NCBI GenBank assembly: GCA_035578175.1
Contig: JAQMRL010000003.1
Location: forward strand, 28,208,672-28,272,671
Length of the DNA: 64,000 nt
DNA from: Catonia carolina
Taxonomy: Eukaryota; Arthropoda; Insecta; Hemiptera; Achilidae
Direction: 5' to 3'
Of the stretch, positions 44,224 through 56,159 are shown one piece after another. The first letter of the stretch is position 1. Each line of letters begins with the position of its first letter. The position numbers were made by a program, and so were the translations under genes. The notes beneath the pieces are model-generated. The model was given only the letters and a program-made list of their open reading frames with translations. It did no database searches and was not told where the DNA came from.

Positions 44224-45666
44224 TCATGAAAAAATTACAACCCACTGGTGTAATTAACAAATTATAACATGAAAACATATTATACTGTTCTTAATTAATA
44301 TTAACAATCAAAATTATTTAGTGATTTTTAAAATAAATAAATAAAAAAAAACAAGAAAAATAGAAAAACAAATAAAAAATAACAAAAACCTCCTTTAAAA
44401 CGAAAAAAACAAATAAGAAGTAATAAATAATAAGCACACGATTCCGAAATATATGTAAACCTACGCCTAACTTTTCTGGAGATAATTTAAAACGTTCATT
44501 CAGCTATTTACAACATACACACTCAAACACGACAGTCATCTACAGAATACTAACATTATAATATTTACAACTTTAAAATCACACTATTAGAATCGCCCTG
44601 GGAGATCCAGTACTGTAGCACGTTTTAGCCTATTGACATCATTACTGTTGTCTAACAGATTCAGTGCTAAGTGATTTACGTGGTTGTTTAGACGTTCGAT
44701 GTATTTACAACTGAAACTTCGTATTTCTTCTCGTACCGTCTGCACATCCATATCGCGATGTATATCGGCATTGGTAATATACCACGGTGCATTCAGTATG
44801 GTCCGCAAAACTTTTGATTGAAACCGTTGCAGAATCTCGATGTTTGAAGTTGTTGCTGTCCCCCATAACTGAATTCCGTAGGTCCAAATCGGCTTCAGCA
44901 TAGATTTGTACAAAAGTAGTTTGTTGTCAATCGAAGACTGAGAACGCCTACCAACGAGCCAATACATCTTCCTAAATGTTAAATCCAGCTGTTTCCTTTT
45001 CATCTGAATGTGTTTGCGCCAAGTCAGACCTCTGTCTAAGTACATTCCTAAATATTTTACATCTTTTTCCTGTGGAATATTCTTGCCATTCAGTTGGACA
45101 GGAGGACAAGTTGCCCTTCTGGTAGTAAACGTTACATGCGTAGATTTGCCCTCGTTCACCTTGATCTTCCACTTTGTCAGCCAGATTTCCAGCTCACTTA
45201 GATATATCTGCACTCTGCGTGTTGCAATAGTTGGGTCTGCATCATATGACATTATTGCTGTATCGTCAGCAAAGGTGGCAATGATTACATTTTCAAGAAC
45301 AGGTAAATCAGCTGTGAACAGAACATATAAAATTGGTCCCAGAACGCTTCCTTGCGGAACACCAGCCTTGATCTCTTTCAAACCCGTTAAGTGATTGCCA
45401 ACCCGGACTTGAAATAACCGTTTGTTAAGATACGAAACCAGAACACTGTACAGATTCTCCGGAAACACAGCTTTTAATTTATGGAGTAGACCAGGATGCC
45501 AGACTCTATCAAATGCTTGAACAACGTCTAACAGCACAGCCGAACAGTACTTCTTTTCCTCTAAACATTCACGGATACTTCTTTTCCTCTAAACATTCAC
45601 GGATGACGCTTGTCAATCGATGCACTTGCTCTATGGTACTATGCCGCTGCCGAAAAGTATATTGAC
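44224..45666 (-). mobile_element. Jockey-type LINE, 5'-truncated
   Basis: About 1.4 kb of LINE on the minus strand: the RT second half and C-terminus, then a ~360-bp AT-rich 3' UTR shared with 25872 that ends near a CATGAAAAAATT motif at 44225. The 5' limit is near 45666, inside the RT domain. The usual endonuclease and ORF1 are missing. Confidence 0.85.
44587..45664 (-). pseudogene. Jockey-like reverse transcriptase (partial ORF2)
   Basis: RNA-dependent DNA polymerase of a non-LTR retrotransposon, which copies the element RNA at a nicked genomic target. The 316-codon open frame (45537-44587) starts mid-domain; its first codon is GTG, with no real initiator. It shows block A LLDVVQAFDRVW (residues 2-13, catalytic aspartate D4), GVPQGSVLGP (59-68), catalytic FADDT (89-93), VKYLGMYLDRGLTW and the C-terminal WTYGIQLWG and HLALNLLDNSND. 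All key RT residues in this part are intact. Upstream to 45664 the protein continues (QYTFRQRHSTIEQVHRLTSV, then IRECLEEKK), but a 28-bp exact tandem duplication (45549-45576 and 45577-45604) shifts the frame. Without it the frame would be open to the truncation point, so this is a fairly young dead copy. Confidence 0.92.
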
Positions 45667-46859
45667 GATAAAATAAATAAATAATAATTCGAAGTACAGG
45701 ATCGAAAATACAGTACGTTTTATTACAAGTATAAATAATTACAACCACTTATTATAACTGAGTAGAGACTAATTACAACAAATGACACTAAAGGCACTAA
45801 ACATAACCAAATTATGGATAACAACTGACTAAAACGTTACATGTAACATCTTAATTAAATCGGTCATTTCAGAAAAGACATAAGTCAAAATTTTACATTT
45901 TTTCTTTAGTGTATTTTAGGACTAAGTGATTGTAAACACATCATCCCGACAAAAATCCCATAAGTCTTCCTTTGCTTAAGTAATAATATAACACTTAAAA
46001 AAGGCGTATCTTAAGTGATATAAAGTGCTTCCTTGTAATTAAAAAATGAAAGTGGGTGGTTTTTTAGCCTTAAGCTCTACTTTCTAGTGGAAGAGGCTAC
46101 TCAAAGTTTTTATGCAAAAATCTTTTTAAGGAAGATAACTACTGTTTGTGTATAATAGACCTGAAACCCAACATTTTTCTTTCTTCAGTTACGAATTTCA
46201 ATTTTTATTATTGCCAAAAGCTATCAGCTATTTTGAGTCATTACTGTAAACTAGTGAAATAAATAAATGAATACTAGTGTACAACACAATTTTCTTCTGG
46301 TCTAATAACGCATTTTACAGAAAACAACGAAAGTTAACATTTGATTTAAATTTATTTTATTAATACCTGAAGTCAAAAATTACAACTTTTTAAAAAATGA
46401 GTGGCTCATCTTTAAAAAGACAAAGTATAAATTTTTTACTAAAGGGGACAGCCCTCTGAAAAAAATTATATTTTTTAAATTGTTTTTTATTGAAACGTAG
46501 TAAATTACGATTTTTATTTTTCCAAAAGTTACTTTTTTGACTTATGGGCTTTCTGAAATAACAGATTCAATTACAATTAATTATTAGTTTCTCATACTTT
46601 TTATATTTAGAATATGCTGAAATTACAAAGTATACCATTCCAGTGTAAGACATCATCACTCTCCTAGCATTATGCCGTCTCTCCCCCACATACACGTCTC
46701 CACTCCGTTCCATTAATACCAATCTACGACGCGCCCATAAACAATAATGAAAAGTTAACTTGAATGTTCTCTTCGATAGTGAACTAATCGGGATTTCATA
46801 GTCAAAATACGTGATTCCTACAAAAAATTGGAGTATCTATTAACTAGTCTAATCTAGTA
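45667..46859. other. AT-rich DNA, nothing recognised
   Basis: No shared repeat or domain was seen. Confidence 0.5.
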
Positions 46860-47180
46860 ACTAGACAAGTATACTTAGATAAAAAAACTCACGTCGAAAA
46901 AAGCACATCACAAAAATTCAGCACATATTAAAAACACATCTCGACCAACTGAATTAGGTAAACAATAGACATTCTAAATTAGATAAATCACATAAATTAA
47001 CTATGCACAAGACAGTAATGATACCAATTTCGACATACTGAATTCAATATTGGAGATTTCTTAAACCATTACACACGAAACGTATAGAACTACAAGCAAA
47101 AAAAAACAAGATTTTACGTACAATAATGCAATGTCTCTTTAATGTCACAAAATATAATGCTACACTATGAGTTACAGATA
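46860..47180 (+). pseudogene. Jockey-type LINE fragment
   Basis: Reads KTVMIPISTY, stop, IQYWRFLKPLHTKRIELQA and KKNKILRTIMQCLFNVTKYN, collinear with SMLKPIWTYGIQLWG..IEILQRFQSKVLRTILNAP of the 44587 element. Upstream short matches (DKKTHVEK) fall where the family has WxxHIxxK. Stops and substitutions are numerous. A SINE-A copy follows immediately and may have inserted in it. Confidence 0.6.
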
Positions 47181-47186
47181 CCAACT

Positions 47187-47583
47187 TGTTGTTTATGTCA
47201 TCACCCGAAAGGCAATTTTTGAACCTCTAGAGGTTTTACTTAGTAAAACGAGGAGTGAGGTGGTTCACTATTGCTTTTCTCACTGATTTGAAAAGTATGC
47301 TTATCAGCATGCCAGGCCCTTTGAAAAGCAATCATTCGTATTTTTCACTCTACAAATGACACCTTCATTTCATTCACTACAGGATCTGGCTGTATAATGA
47401 AATTCAATATTCCAGGGGAGATAACTCTGACTAGTAACTTTTACACCTCTACCTCTTCTGTTTTTAAATGATTCAGTTATTTAATTGGCTGACCATGTGA
47501 TAAGAAACAGAGCTTTTTTTAGCCCTGGAAGTAACAAATTGAGAGCAATTAATTCAACACTCTACTTGTCTGTTATGGGCAGA
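47187..47583 (-). mobile_element. SINE-A copy
   Basis: Full length with both fixed ends (TTGTTGTTTATGTCATCACC at left, TCTGTTATGGGCAGA at right). More diverged than the 28008 and 35470 copies; the inner head stem has one mismatch. No clear target duplication. Confidence 0.8.
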
Positions 47584-48555
47584 CAAGTAACTGAAATCGT
47601 GAAACAATTCTACAAGACGACGCGCAACAAATTTTAATAACATGCTAACTTTATAGTACAAAATATGTACACTAGGGTGAAACCGGAGTACTCTGGCACA
47701 GACATTTAAAACAATTCTCAATACGAACAATAATAAATAATGTAATCTAATGAGATTGATAAGTTTTTTTTTAAACTCTGTTGTTAAACAATGTTGAACC
47801 ACTACCAAGTTATGTGCTTCAATATGACCTAATTATGGTTTTTTAAAATACGTAAACTTTGTCGGAGTTAAAATTAATCAAAGTACTACCTACATTGTAG
47901 TCCAATTAAACAAGCCACTGTTCTAGTAAATTTAGATCTCATAGACTTTGATGAACTGATTTAATTGCAAAGGAGGAATTCAAGTGTTCAGACAGTTCCA
48001 AAGCTTACAATGTCAAAGTACTATGTTTAGATAGTGAGAATGGGATTTACTATGTCTAACGTACAAACCTTGCTCCTCTGCATTGTACTTCGTCGATTCC
48101 TCATCGTTAGGATATTAATATTTCATTGTAGGCAAGAGAATAATTTTTTATGTTTTTATGTTATTCGTTTATAATTGATTTAGTCTTTCTTTCCTTCGTT
48201 ATTTCTCATAATTTTTATTTTTGTTTTCATTTTTTGTAAAGATTTGTGTAATTTGTTTTAATTTTTTTGTTTATATTTTTTTCTTTCATCTCCAATTCTT
48301 TTCTTTGAATTTGGGTATGTTATTGTACAATAACCGGCACAATCTCCAAATATGATAGTAAAAGTAATTTTTGGCGTTACTTTCTTTGATAAGAAAGATG
48401 GGTGTTATTTACTACTCAGATCAAGAGATGTCTGATCCATTTCCGCCTTAATTTTTGTCGTACGGTTGAGTTATTCCTTATAGGTAGATCAAGGGGCATT
48501 GGTTTTTATGGTTATTTTCTAAAAATTATTATTGAAGTGGCAATTATTAAAAAAG
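47584..48555. other. Unassigned AT-rich DNA
   Basis: 48112-48150 (AATATTTCATTGTAGGCAAG then AGAATAATTTTTTA) may be a relic of a HINE 5' end. Otherwise nothing was recognised; the 84-codon minus frame at 47554-47808 has no domain. Confidence 0.4.
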
Positions 48556-48702
48556 ATATTGTGGCGTAATGGTCAGCAAAACTGGCTTCTATGCCGGGGT
48601 CCAGGGTTCGATTTACCGTCATCTCTCATGTTCATATATCATCATTCTCCACTGTCTGTATTAACAGAAACTGCAAAACAGTCAGACGTAAAACAAAAAA
48701 AT
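48556..48702 (+). mobile_element. SINE-C copy
   Basis: tRNA-like head GTGGCGTAATGGTCAGC (A-box region), CTGGCTTCTATGCCGG (anticodon arm; a TTCTA loop recalls tRNA-Arg(UCU)), and B box GGTTCGATTT (48605-48614, last base off). It ends CTGCAAAACAGTCAGACGTA, AAAC, poly-A. Confidence 0.78.
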
Positions 48703-48995
48703 TGAATGAAAATGTAATTTTGTGAAATTTACTAAAGAATGACGTGACTAGTTATTTTACGATACGTATTTTGAAATCATTGTGGAGGGTTATTATCGTT
48801 GTGGAAAGCATGCTTTAAGAATTTTAACTGAAAGGCCTGTATCAAATTTAAATTAGTCACTGATCAAAGTGTTTAGTCGCTATTCATCTAGCATGGTCAC
48901 AAAAATGCTTTGTAAATTGAAATTTTAGAACGAATGTTCAATTTTCTGATCGAAGGTTTATCAAGAAGAAGAGCTGTTTCAAATTTAAAACGAAC

Positions 48996-49120
48996 GTCCG
49001 GCTAGTTGGTGTAATTATCACCACAACTGGCTTCTATATCAGCGGTCCCCGATTCGATTTCCAGCAGGTCTGGTATTTTTACACCTTTATATCACATCAT
49101 AAACCTAAACACAAGCCAAG
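48996..49120 (+). mobile_element. SINE-C copy, tail not found
   Basis: Head GGCTAGTTGGTGTAATTATC, ACAACTGGCTTCTATATCAG, then a B-box-like GATTCGATTTCC, very similar to the 48556 and 49781 heads. The characteristic 3' motif is absent after ~100 bp. Confidence 0.65.
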
Positions 49121-49780
49121 GCTCATGTAGACATCACCAGATTAAAAATATCTGATAATTTTAAAATTAGCCTCTAAATCGCCAACGTATAAGGATTTTC
49201 TGAAACTAATTTGAACGTCTGGCAGTCAGATTTACGATTCAGCAAAAAATTCCGTTACAATATGAACCCAAAGATTCAAATTCAAATTTCTAAAGTAAAT
49301 TGCTGATGATCCACATTGTGTATCGAACAAAACTTTACTCGACGATTTCCATGTCCCTTATATCAACAAAACCTATTTAAAGTTTTGTCGAGCATTTTTC
49401 GATAAATTAGACTGCAGCAAAAATCCACTGATTTGGGAGCTAAATTCTAATTACTTACTAGAAAACCTACAACAAAGACTGAAACAACACTATAGGACAG
49501 GAACATGAAATACTCCCTTAATCAATCATCCATTTCAAATTTGAATCATGCGAAAATCAAAATTAATAGATCTTTAAAATAAGTAAATTATCTTAATAAA
49601 TTATATTTTCATTTGGAATACTGCTATTGGGTAGTGTGCTCTCATGTAAGTGATATTTGAAGTATAATTGTTTTTGTGCTTTGATTATCTGTTTCACTAA
49701 GTTGTCACAATTGCGGAAATAAACAAAGATAAAAAAAATGTAATTCAGTTTATCATAAAACTGCAACGTTACTGGGCAAT
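49121..49780. other. AT-rich DNA, nothing recognised
   Basis: No repeat or frame was recognised. Confidence 0.5.
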
Positions 49781-50000
49781 ACTGTCGTGTATAGTGCTCA
49801 GGGCAACTGGCTTCTACACCAGGTATTCCGAGTTCGATTCTCGGTAAGGTCAGGTATTTTCACCTAATTTCAACTAGTCACTACTACTTTTCATCTAGTT
49901 TACTACTTTTCATCATCACTACTTTTCATCTAGTCACTTTTTATCGTCTGCATTAATAATAATAATAATAATAATATGCAAAACAGTCAGACGTAAAAAG
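49781..50000 (+). mobile_element. SINE-C copy with internal expansion
   Basis: Head with GGGCAACTGGCTTCTACACC and B box GAGTTCGATTCTC, tail ATGCAAAACAGTCAGACGTA. The body is expanded by imperfect tandem copies of ACTACTTTTCATC(TAGT) at 49880-49945 and a (TAA)n run at 49955-49976. Confidence 0.75.
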
Positions 50001-51708
50001 TAACAAAAATAATACAAAAACGTTAATAATTTTAATATTTTTATCAGTAACTTTTTTATTAAATAGTGCTTTAATTTTCGATCTGAACAGTATTTATTTA
50101 TTGATGTAGTGTAGGTTTTTAATAAATAAAAATTAATATTCCCAAGTAGACGCCAAGTCTATTAAAAAAATGTGGTTAAATTGTATGGTATAGAAGCCTA
50201 TTTCTACACAATATGTGTTATTTTATGACTGCACTTAAAATCAGAATATTATTTCTCCTTTTGCTATTTTGAAAACGTTCCTTTCTTTTCTTTAACATTG
50301 TTCGCGTTGTATGAATGATGCTTATTACTGAACGTGCAATCAAATAGTAATAAAATTCCCAAGTTATTCCTTAGTGCGCCTTCTTTCTTCTTCTAGTACT
50401 CATTAATAATGTTTTTATTACTGCTGTTTAATATTTTCTAGTATTATTCTTCTTTAATTCCCTCTTTTATATCCCAGATATTGTGTAGCTACATAAATAT
50501 AAAATGGAATCATTAAGCCAGCAAGAAAAAATAATCTGAACCATTTCCTTGTAAGCGTATTCTCGTATATTAGTTTTTAAATTTATTGATCCGCTATAGA
50601 ATACAAAGCATAGGAGGATTGAACATTATTTTCTGTTTTTCCACAAAAGTTGTTGAACACTTGTCTTTTTAATGAGTCTATAAAACATTACTGTTTTAAT
50701 GCTAATATGTCATTAAATTGTTCTTTTATTAAAAATAACGTATTGTGTTTTTAATAAACTATTAATATTTGGATTCGTTACTATCTTTAAATGTCTTAAA
50801 TTATAAGCTGCTGATGGAATTTTACAATATTACGAAATTATTACATATTAATATTACAACAAAATTGTATTATTATAGTCAATTAATTGAAATAATATTA
50901 ATAAATTTCCGTGAATTCTATTGGTAGATTGTATCGCCATCTTTAATGTTTAATTGGTGGATTATGAACCAATAAAAGTTAAACGCCTACTGACCTTGCA
51001 GTTAAGCATGTTTATTGGTTTTACAGAGAAGAACTATCATCCTGTCACGTCCTCGTATCTTTCTAATTGTTAATATCAAATCCTATAATAGTATTTTCGT
51101 AAGACGATAAAAATAATTTAGACTGTATCCATGGTTTGATTATTCGTAGACATAGTAATAATTATTATTAAATTACACTCCGTAAAGTGTTAGATTATTC
51201 ATAAAGCGGTAAATTTTAAGATCGATTCCAAGGTAGAAGCAAGAAGATGTTTATACCCTTTAAAAACAGTTGAAAATTGTTTTAACAATCAGTTTAGTAA
51301 ACAACTGTGTTTTAACTATGAAGCAATAATAAACTGTGTTTTTAAACACAATTTATTATTATTTTAACAGTAATGAATGACTTCTGTAATTACTTTACGG
51401 CAGCAATAACAAATTTATTTACCTTAAGTGTGACGTAATGAATAAATGTCATCACTTCAATTTAATCTAATACAATTATGTTTCTCTCTAAAGAAAGAAA
51501 TGTTGTTGTTGATGTAATATGTTGAAAAATAAATGACTGCATACATTTTGTATGCTGTCATTTATTTTTGTGCGAGTTTTTATTTTATTTTTTACTGATA
51601 GTTTTAACAACTCTGATCATTATAAATTAAAGTAAGGTAATTTATAATTTATTATTTTTGTGTGTTAGTAATTTCAAAACATAAATAAAATTCCTGTATA
51701 TAAAGTTC
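50001..51708. other. AT-rich DNA with a 21-bp hairpin
   Basis: 51525-51545 (AAAAATAAATGACTGCATAC...) and 51549-51569 are inverse with one mismatch and a 3-base loop. A smaller one is at 51326-51361 (AATAATAAACTGTGTTT and its inverse). No domain was seen. Confidence 0.55.
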
Positions 51709-52112
51709 CTGCCCATAACAGACAGATGGAGTGTCAAATTATTTACACTCAGTTTGTTCGTTGCAGGGCTAACATAAATAGTTCTGTTTCTTATCACATG
51801 GTCACCCAATTAAATGACTGAATCATTTAAGAACAGAAGAGGTAGAGGTGTAAAAGACACTAATCAGAGTTATCTCCTCTGAAAGTAATGAATTTCATTG
51901 TACAGCCAGACCCTGTTGTGAACTAAGTGAAGGTGTCATTTACAGAGTGGAAAATATGTGCTTTTCAGAGGGCCCGGCATGCTGACAAGCGTACTTTTCC
52001 ACTCAGTGAGGAAGGCAATTGTAAACCACCTCACTCCTCGTTTTACTTAGTAAAACCTCTAGAAGTTCAAACCAGCCTTTTGGCTGTTGATCTAAACAAC
52101 AACAACAACAAA
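51709..52112 (+). mobile_element. SINE-A copy
   Basis: Full length: starts CTGCCCATAACAGACAGATG, ends GGCTGTTGATCTAAACAACA plus (ACA)n. An 11-bp AAATAAAATTC occurs after the tail and again 15 bases before the 5' end, so the target duplication is probable, with extra bases at the 5' junction. A stop (GAACTAAGTG) interrupts the shared open frame that is open in the 28008 and 35470 copies. Confidence 0.85.
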
Positions 52113-52199
52113 TAAAATTCAGCAGAAACGAAAACAGCTAGATTAGAAATTGAAACAATTATTTTGGCTTTTCGAACCGAAATCAAAATTATATATTTT

Positions 52200-52300
52200 T
52201 AAATCAAAGTTTTAATCAAAACTATTATCAAATCAGTTTGGATCTACACAGTTATGGGGCGCATCCAGTAATTCAAGTATCTAAATTATTCAGCGAAAGG
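52200..52300 (+). pseudogene. Possible Jockey-type LINE fragment
   Basis: TTTGGATCTACACAGTTATG then GGGCGCATCCAGTAATTCAA resembles 18080-18160, the LKPxWTYGIxxG block. Very short and tentative. Confidence 0.35.
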
Positions 52301-52314
52301 TATTCCAAGCTCTA

Positions 52315-52835
52315 TAGTCCAGGCTGTGAGCTCGCTCCCGTTAGCAAAATTATTCGGACTCGGTTTCTTTGCACTATCTTATTCAAAATTGGTCCCTTAT
52401 AACCAATCCGCAAGAAACCACGGGCCACCGTGGTCGAGAAATTTTTTAAACAATTTTTTTTAAACAAATTGCAAACATTGGTTTTTTGGCCGCGGACAAA
52501 ATTTTTTTAGGTTTTTTGGATCATTCTGAACAATAAAAGTCCTTAGTAACTTTTCTCTATAGTTAATAGTTTTCGAGTTATAAGCAATTTAAAATTTGAA
52601 AAACGTAAAATCAACCATTTTCAATCCTCTATATCTCGGTTAAAAAACATTATTTTTTAAGTTAGAAAGTGCTTAAAGTAAAGTTTAAATATCCTTATAC
52701 AAGATTCTGATGTCTTTTTTGAAATTATTTTATTGCAAAACCTTTGTTTTAAACAGTTAACAATGCGCGCGCGGCGCGTACCGCGACCACGCGCTGCATG
52801 TTGCGTCTCTCTCGCACTAACGCTGTGTATACGTA
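52315..52835 (-). repeat. 521-bp unit, copy A (inverted)
   Basis: Outer end TAGTCCAGGCTGTGAGCTCG; inner end a CpG-rich 90-bp block ending CGCTGTGTATACGTA. Copies A and C are inverted, equal in length (521 bp) and by eye nearly identical. The 91-codon open frames here are mirror shadows of one another and do not look like real proteins. Confidence 0.9.
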
Positions 52836-52882
52836 CCCGATGTATTTTTCGCCGACGCTTGAAGTTATACCTAATTAATTGT

Positions 52883-53349
52883 TGTACGCGCCGCACGCGC
52901 ATTGTTAACTGTTTAAAACAAAGGTTTTGCAATAAAATAATTTCAAAAAAGACATCAGAATCTTGTATAAGGATATTTAAACTTTACTTTAAGCACTTTC
53001 TAACTTAAAAAATAATGTTTTTTAACTGAGATATAGAGGATTGAAAATGGTTGATTTTACGTTTTTCAAATTTTAAATTGCTTATAACTCGAAAACTATT
53101 AACTATAGAGAAAAGTTACTAAGGACTTTTATTGTTCAGAATGATCCAAAAAACCTAAAAAAATTTTGTCCGCGGCCAAAAAACCAATTTTTGCAATTTG
53201 TTTAAAAAAATTGTTTAAAAAATTTCTCGACCACGGTGGCCCGTGGTTTCTTGCGGATTGGTTATAAGGGACCAATTTTGAATAAGATAGTGCAAAGAAA
53301 CCGAGTCCGAATAATTTTGCTAACGGGAGCGAGCTCACAGCCTGGACTA
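52883..53349 (+). repeat. 521-bp unit, copy B (lacks ~54 bp of its start)
   Basis: Starts within the CpG block (GTACGCGCCGCACGCGCATT) and runs to AGCCTGGACTA. Copy A differs from it by few substitutions, for example GCAAACATTGG versus GCAAAAATTGG. A unique 47-bp spacer (52836-52882) separates A and B. Confidence 0.9.
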
Positions 53350-53870
53350 TACGTATACACAGCGTTAGTGCGAGAGAGACGCAACATGCAGCGCGTGGTC
53401 GCGGTACGCGCCGCGCGCGCATTGTTAACTGTTTAAAACAAAGGTTTTGTAATAAAATAATTTCAAAAAAGACATCAGAATCTTGTATAAGGATATTTAA
53501 ACTTTACTTTAAGCACTTTCTAACTTAAAAAATAATGTTTTTTAACTGAGATATGGAGGATTGAAAATGGTTGATTTTACGTTTTTCAAATTTTAAATTG
53601 CTTATAACTCGAAAACTATTAACTATAGAGAAAAGTTACTAAGGACTTTTATTGTTCAGAATGATCCAAAAAACCTGAAAAAGTTTTGTCCGCGGCCAAA
53701 AAACCAATTTTTGCAATTTGTTTAAAAAAAATTGTTTAAAAAATTTTTCGACCACGGTGGCCCGTGGTTTCTTGCGGATTGGTTATAAGGGACCAATTTT
53801 GAATAAGATAGTGCAAAGAAACCGAGTCCGAATAATTTTGCTAACGGGAGCGAGCTCACAGCCTGGACTA
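53350..53870 (+). repeat. 521-bp unit, copy C
   Basis: Begins TACGTATACACAGCGTTAGT directly at the end of copy B (direct tandem, no spacer) and ends GAGCTCACAGCCTGGACTA. Together the three units form a foldback array whose outermost bases are perfect inverted repeats. Confidence 0.9.
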
Positions 53871-54151
53871 CTAACAGTTGTTGCACTCTGGTACATGACA
53901 AACAACCATATTCACAAATAACGTGATTATCGAACAGATCCTAGCTGACAATTGTACTGTTTTTAGCGTGTCCTGTTTATTAAGGAGTTCAGCTGCAACC
54001 CGCACGTTTCTTTTAGGATATTGGGAAAGTTCCATCTAGGCCTATTTATTTTATGAGTTTGAGAGGAAATTTCACATTTTAGTGTATGATAAACGGCTTG
54101 ACTCTAAAATTATTTGGCCATTAATCTATAGGACAATAGTGGTACAATACT
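53871..54151. other. Unassigned DNA
   Basis: Nothing was recognised between the foldback array and the next HINE. Confidence 0.5.
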
Positions 54152-54942
54152 AAAAAATCTGGTGTGAAACACTCACACAACTTTCTCTTGCCAATGCAAA
54201 AATTTACAATAAACCTAACATTATTAATAGACATAAGAAATATACAAAAAACTAACTTTAATAACATAACCTAATTTTAAAAATGAGTGAAAGACGCAAA
54301 ATGAAAATCAACCTCAGTTTAGCTTAAAAATACGGAAAATCACTCTTTCACGCTCAACTAGGCTCTGTAGAGAAAAATGCTTATAATAAAAGTTGTAGAT
54401 CTTTTAATTTTCTATAAATTTAATATTATACACTTTTGTCGTAAAGTGCATACTAAGGCTGAAATCTGAAAAAAATCGATTTTTAACACGTTTTCGTGAG
54501 AAAAAAACAGAAAATTGCTAAATACCGCTACACTAAGCACTATACAAAAAAATGTTTGAAATAAAAGTTGTAGGTTTTTTAATTCTCTACAACTTTTATT
54601 ATATAAATTTTTGCGCTAAAATTTATATTTAACCCGTAATCTTAAAAAAACTATTTCTTTTCGTGAACAGCTTCACCGAGAATTTCAGCAAACATGGCGC
54701 CTGCCCTATCTTGTAGAGCATAAAAAAATGAGTAAACCAGACGATTTTTAAAAAAATCGTAGGACCAGTTTTTGAGAAAATCGCAAAAAAAGTGAAAAAT
54801 TACACGAATAAACTACTACTTCCGGTTGACCGATTTTGATGAAAATGTTCGTGTCGGGTTCGGTAGTGGTATGTAACTTAAGTTTCAAGTTTCAAGTTCA
54901 TAAAATGTTCCGTTCTTGAGATATTCTGTTCACACACACACA

Positions 54943-55035
<93 letters not shown>

Positions 55036-55045
55036 GCACGCACGC

Positions 55046-55093
<48 letters not shown>

Positions 55094-55229
55094 CAATCGC
55101 TAAAAACATGTTTTTTGGGTTCGGGGGTCTGAAAACGTATAGATCCGGTGAAAACTCGATTTCTTAAAATCGACATGAAAACAATACTTTCCTTCCTATA
55201 TATTCATATAGGCAAGAGAAAGTAAAAAA
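54152..55229 (-). mobile_element. HINE/DINE-like element with long CA tract
   Basis: Complete copy, 3' hairpin at left (GGTGTGAAACACTCACAC), both internal blocks, and the microsatellite expanded to ~160 bp (54931-55090, CA with CG variants such as CGCACGCACGCACG). It ends with the inverse subterminal motif GGCAAGAGAAAGTAAAA. Three open frames over the CA tract are low-complexity artefacts. Confidence 0.82.
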
Positions 55230-56159
55230 GGCATCCAACAGACTCATTCGTTTACGAACTTAAATTAGTAAATTTTTTTTTCAAAATTAAGCTTAGTTAT
55301 ATTTGTAATAAATTTCAAACTGTTGACATTACTGTATTATTTCTACATAGGTACTGCCCGTTCCTAAGCTTTGTGCAGCTGAGAGAAATCCATTTCGTCA
55401 CTACTACTGTGAGAGATTGCGTTAGTAGTAGTAAAGTTTTACTAGTATTATGTTTGTAGTAGTCATGGGTACTATCCAAACTACATATATTCGGTGTCAC
55501 CGTCTACAGCGAATAGTCAAAACAACACCCACGTGTGTCACCGCACTAGGCAGCCTACTGCCTAGTGAATAGCAATGAGATTATTAGTACAGTGTTATGA
55601 CGTAGTAGAAGTCTGATACTTCGTCTGTCCCCTTCATCCCGCAGCTGCAAAAAGCTCAGATTCATACAGTAGTATCTCTTAAAGTCGGAAGCACGAAATT
55701 AGGTACTTTTTAATCATCTACTAAATGTACTACTTTGCCTTGCCAATCACACCCCATCGGTTATAGTTGTTTACTGCAAACTTTCCCGAGAAATCGCTAG
55801 CGATTTTTCGATTTTTCATTTTTTGCGGTTTCTTTCGCGCGAATAAATCTCAAGTGGGTGCTCCTAACGCTTTCGCATGAAGAGTAATACTTATTTACAC
55901 TCGTTCAATATTATGCTTGATATATATTTAATCGCTTCATACATATTAAGCAGAATGTTGTTTACAAAATTTATCCCAAAACAAAAATAATTTATTAATG
56001 ATCCATTATTTATTTAAACATACTATCAGAATGTAAATATTTATGCCATCAATATAACAAAAATAGGTATTTTAAAATATTTATTACAATGATGTAAATA
56101 TTTATGTAAATATTTTAAAATATTTTTTTATACTTATGTCATAAATATTTAAATATTTG
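55230..56159. other. Unassigned DNA with a 16-bp palindrome
   Basis: AAATCGCTAGCGATTT (55791-55806) is a perfect palindrome within a slightly GC-richer patch. 56030-56160 is rich in AAATATTT words. No domain was seen. Confidence 0.5.

Noticed and set aside
45008..45394. 128-codon plus-strand ORF
   Set aside because: Antisense shadow of the Jockey reverse transcriptase.
52657..53008. Pair of 91-codon ORFs, one per strand, with near-identical proteins
   Set aside because: They are mirror images generated by the A/B inverted repeat; no protein-like composition or start context.
54878..55176. Open frames of 62-83 codons on both strands over the CA tract
   Set aside because: They are translations of a CA/GT microsatellite (HTHTHT, VCVCVC), not genes.
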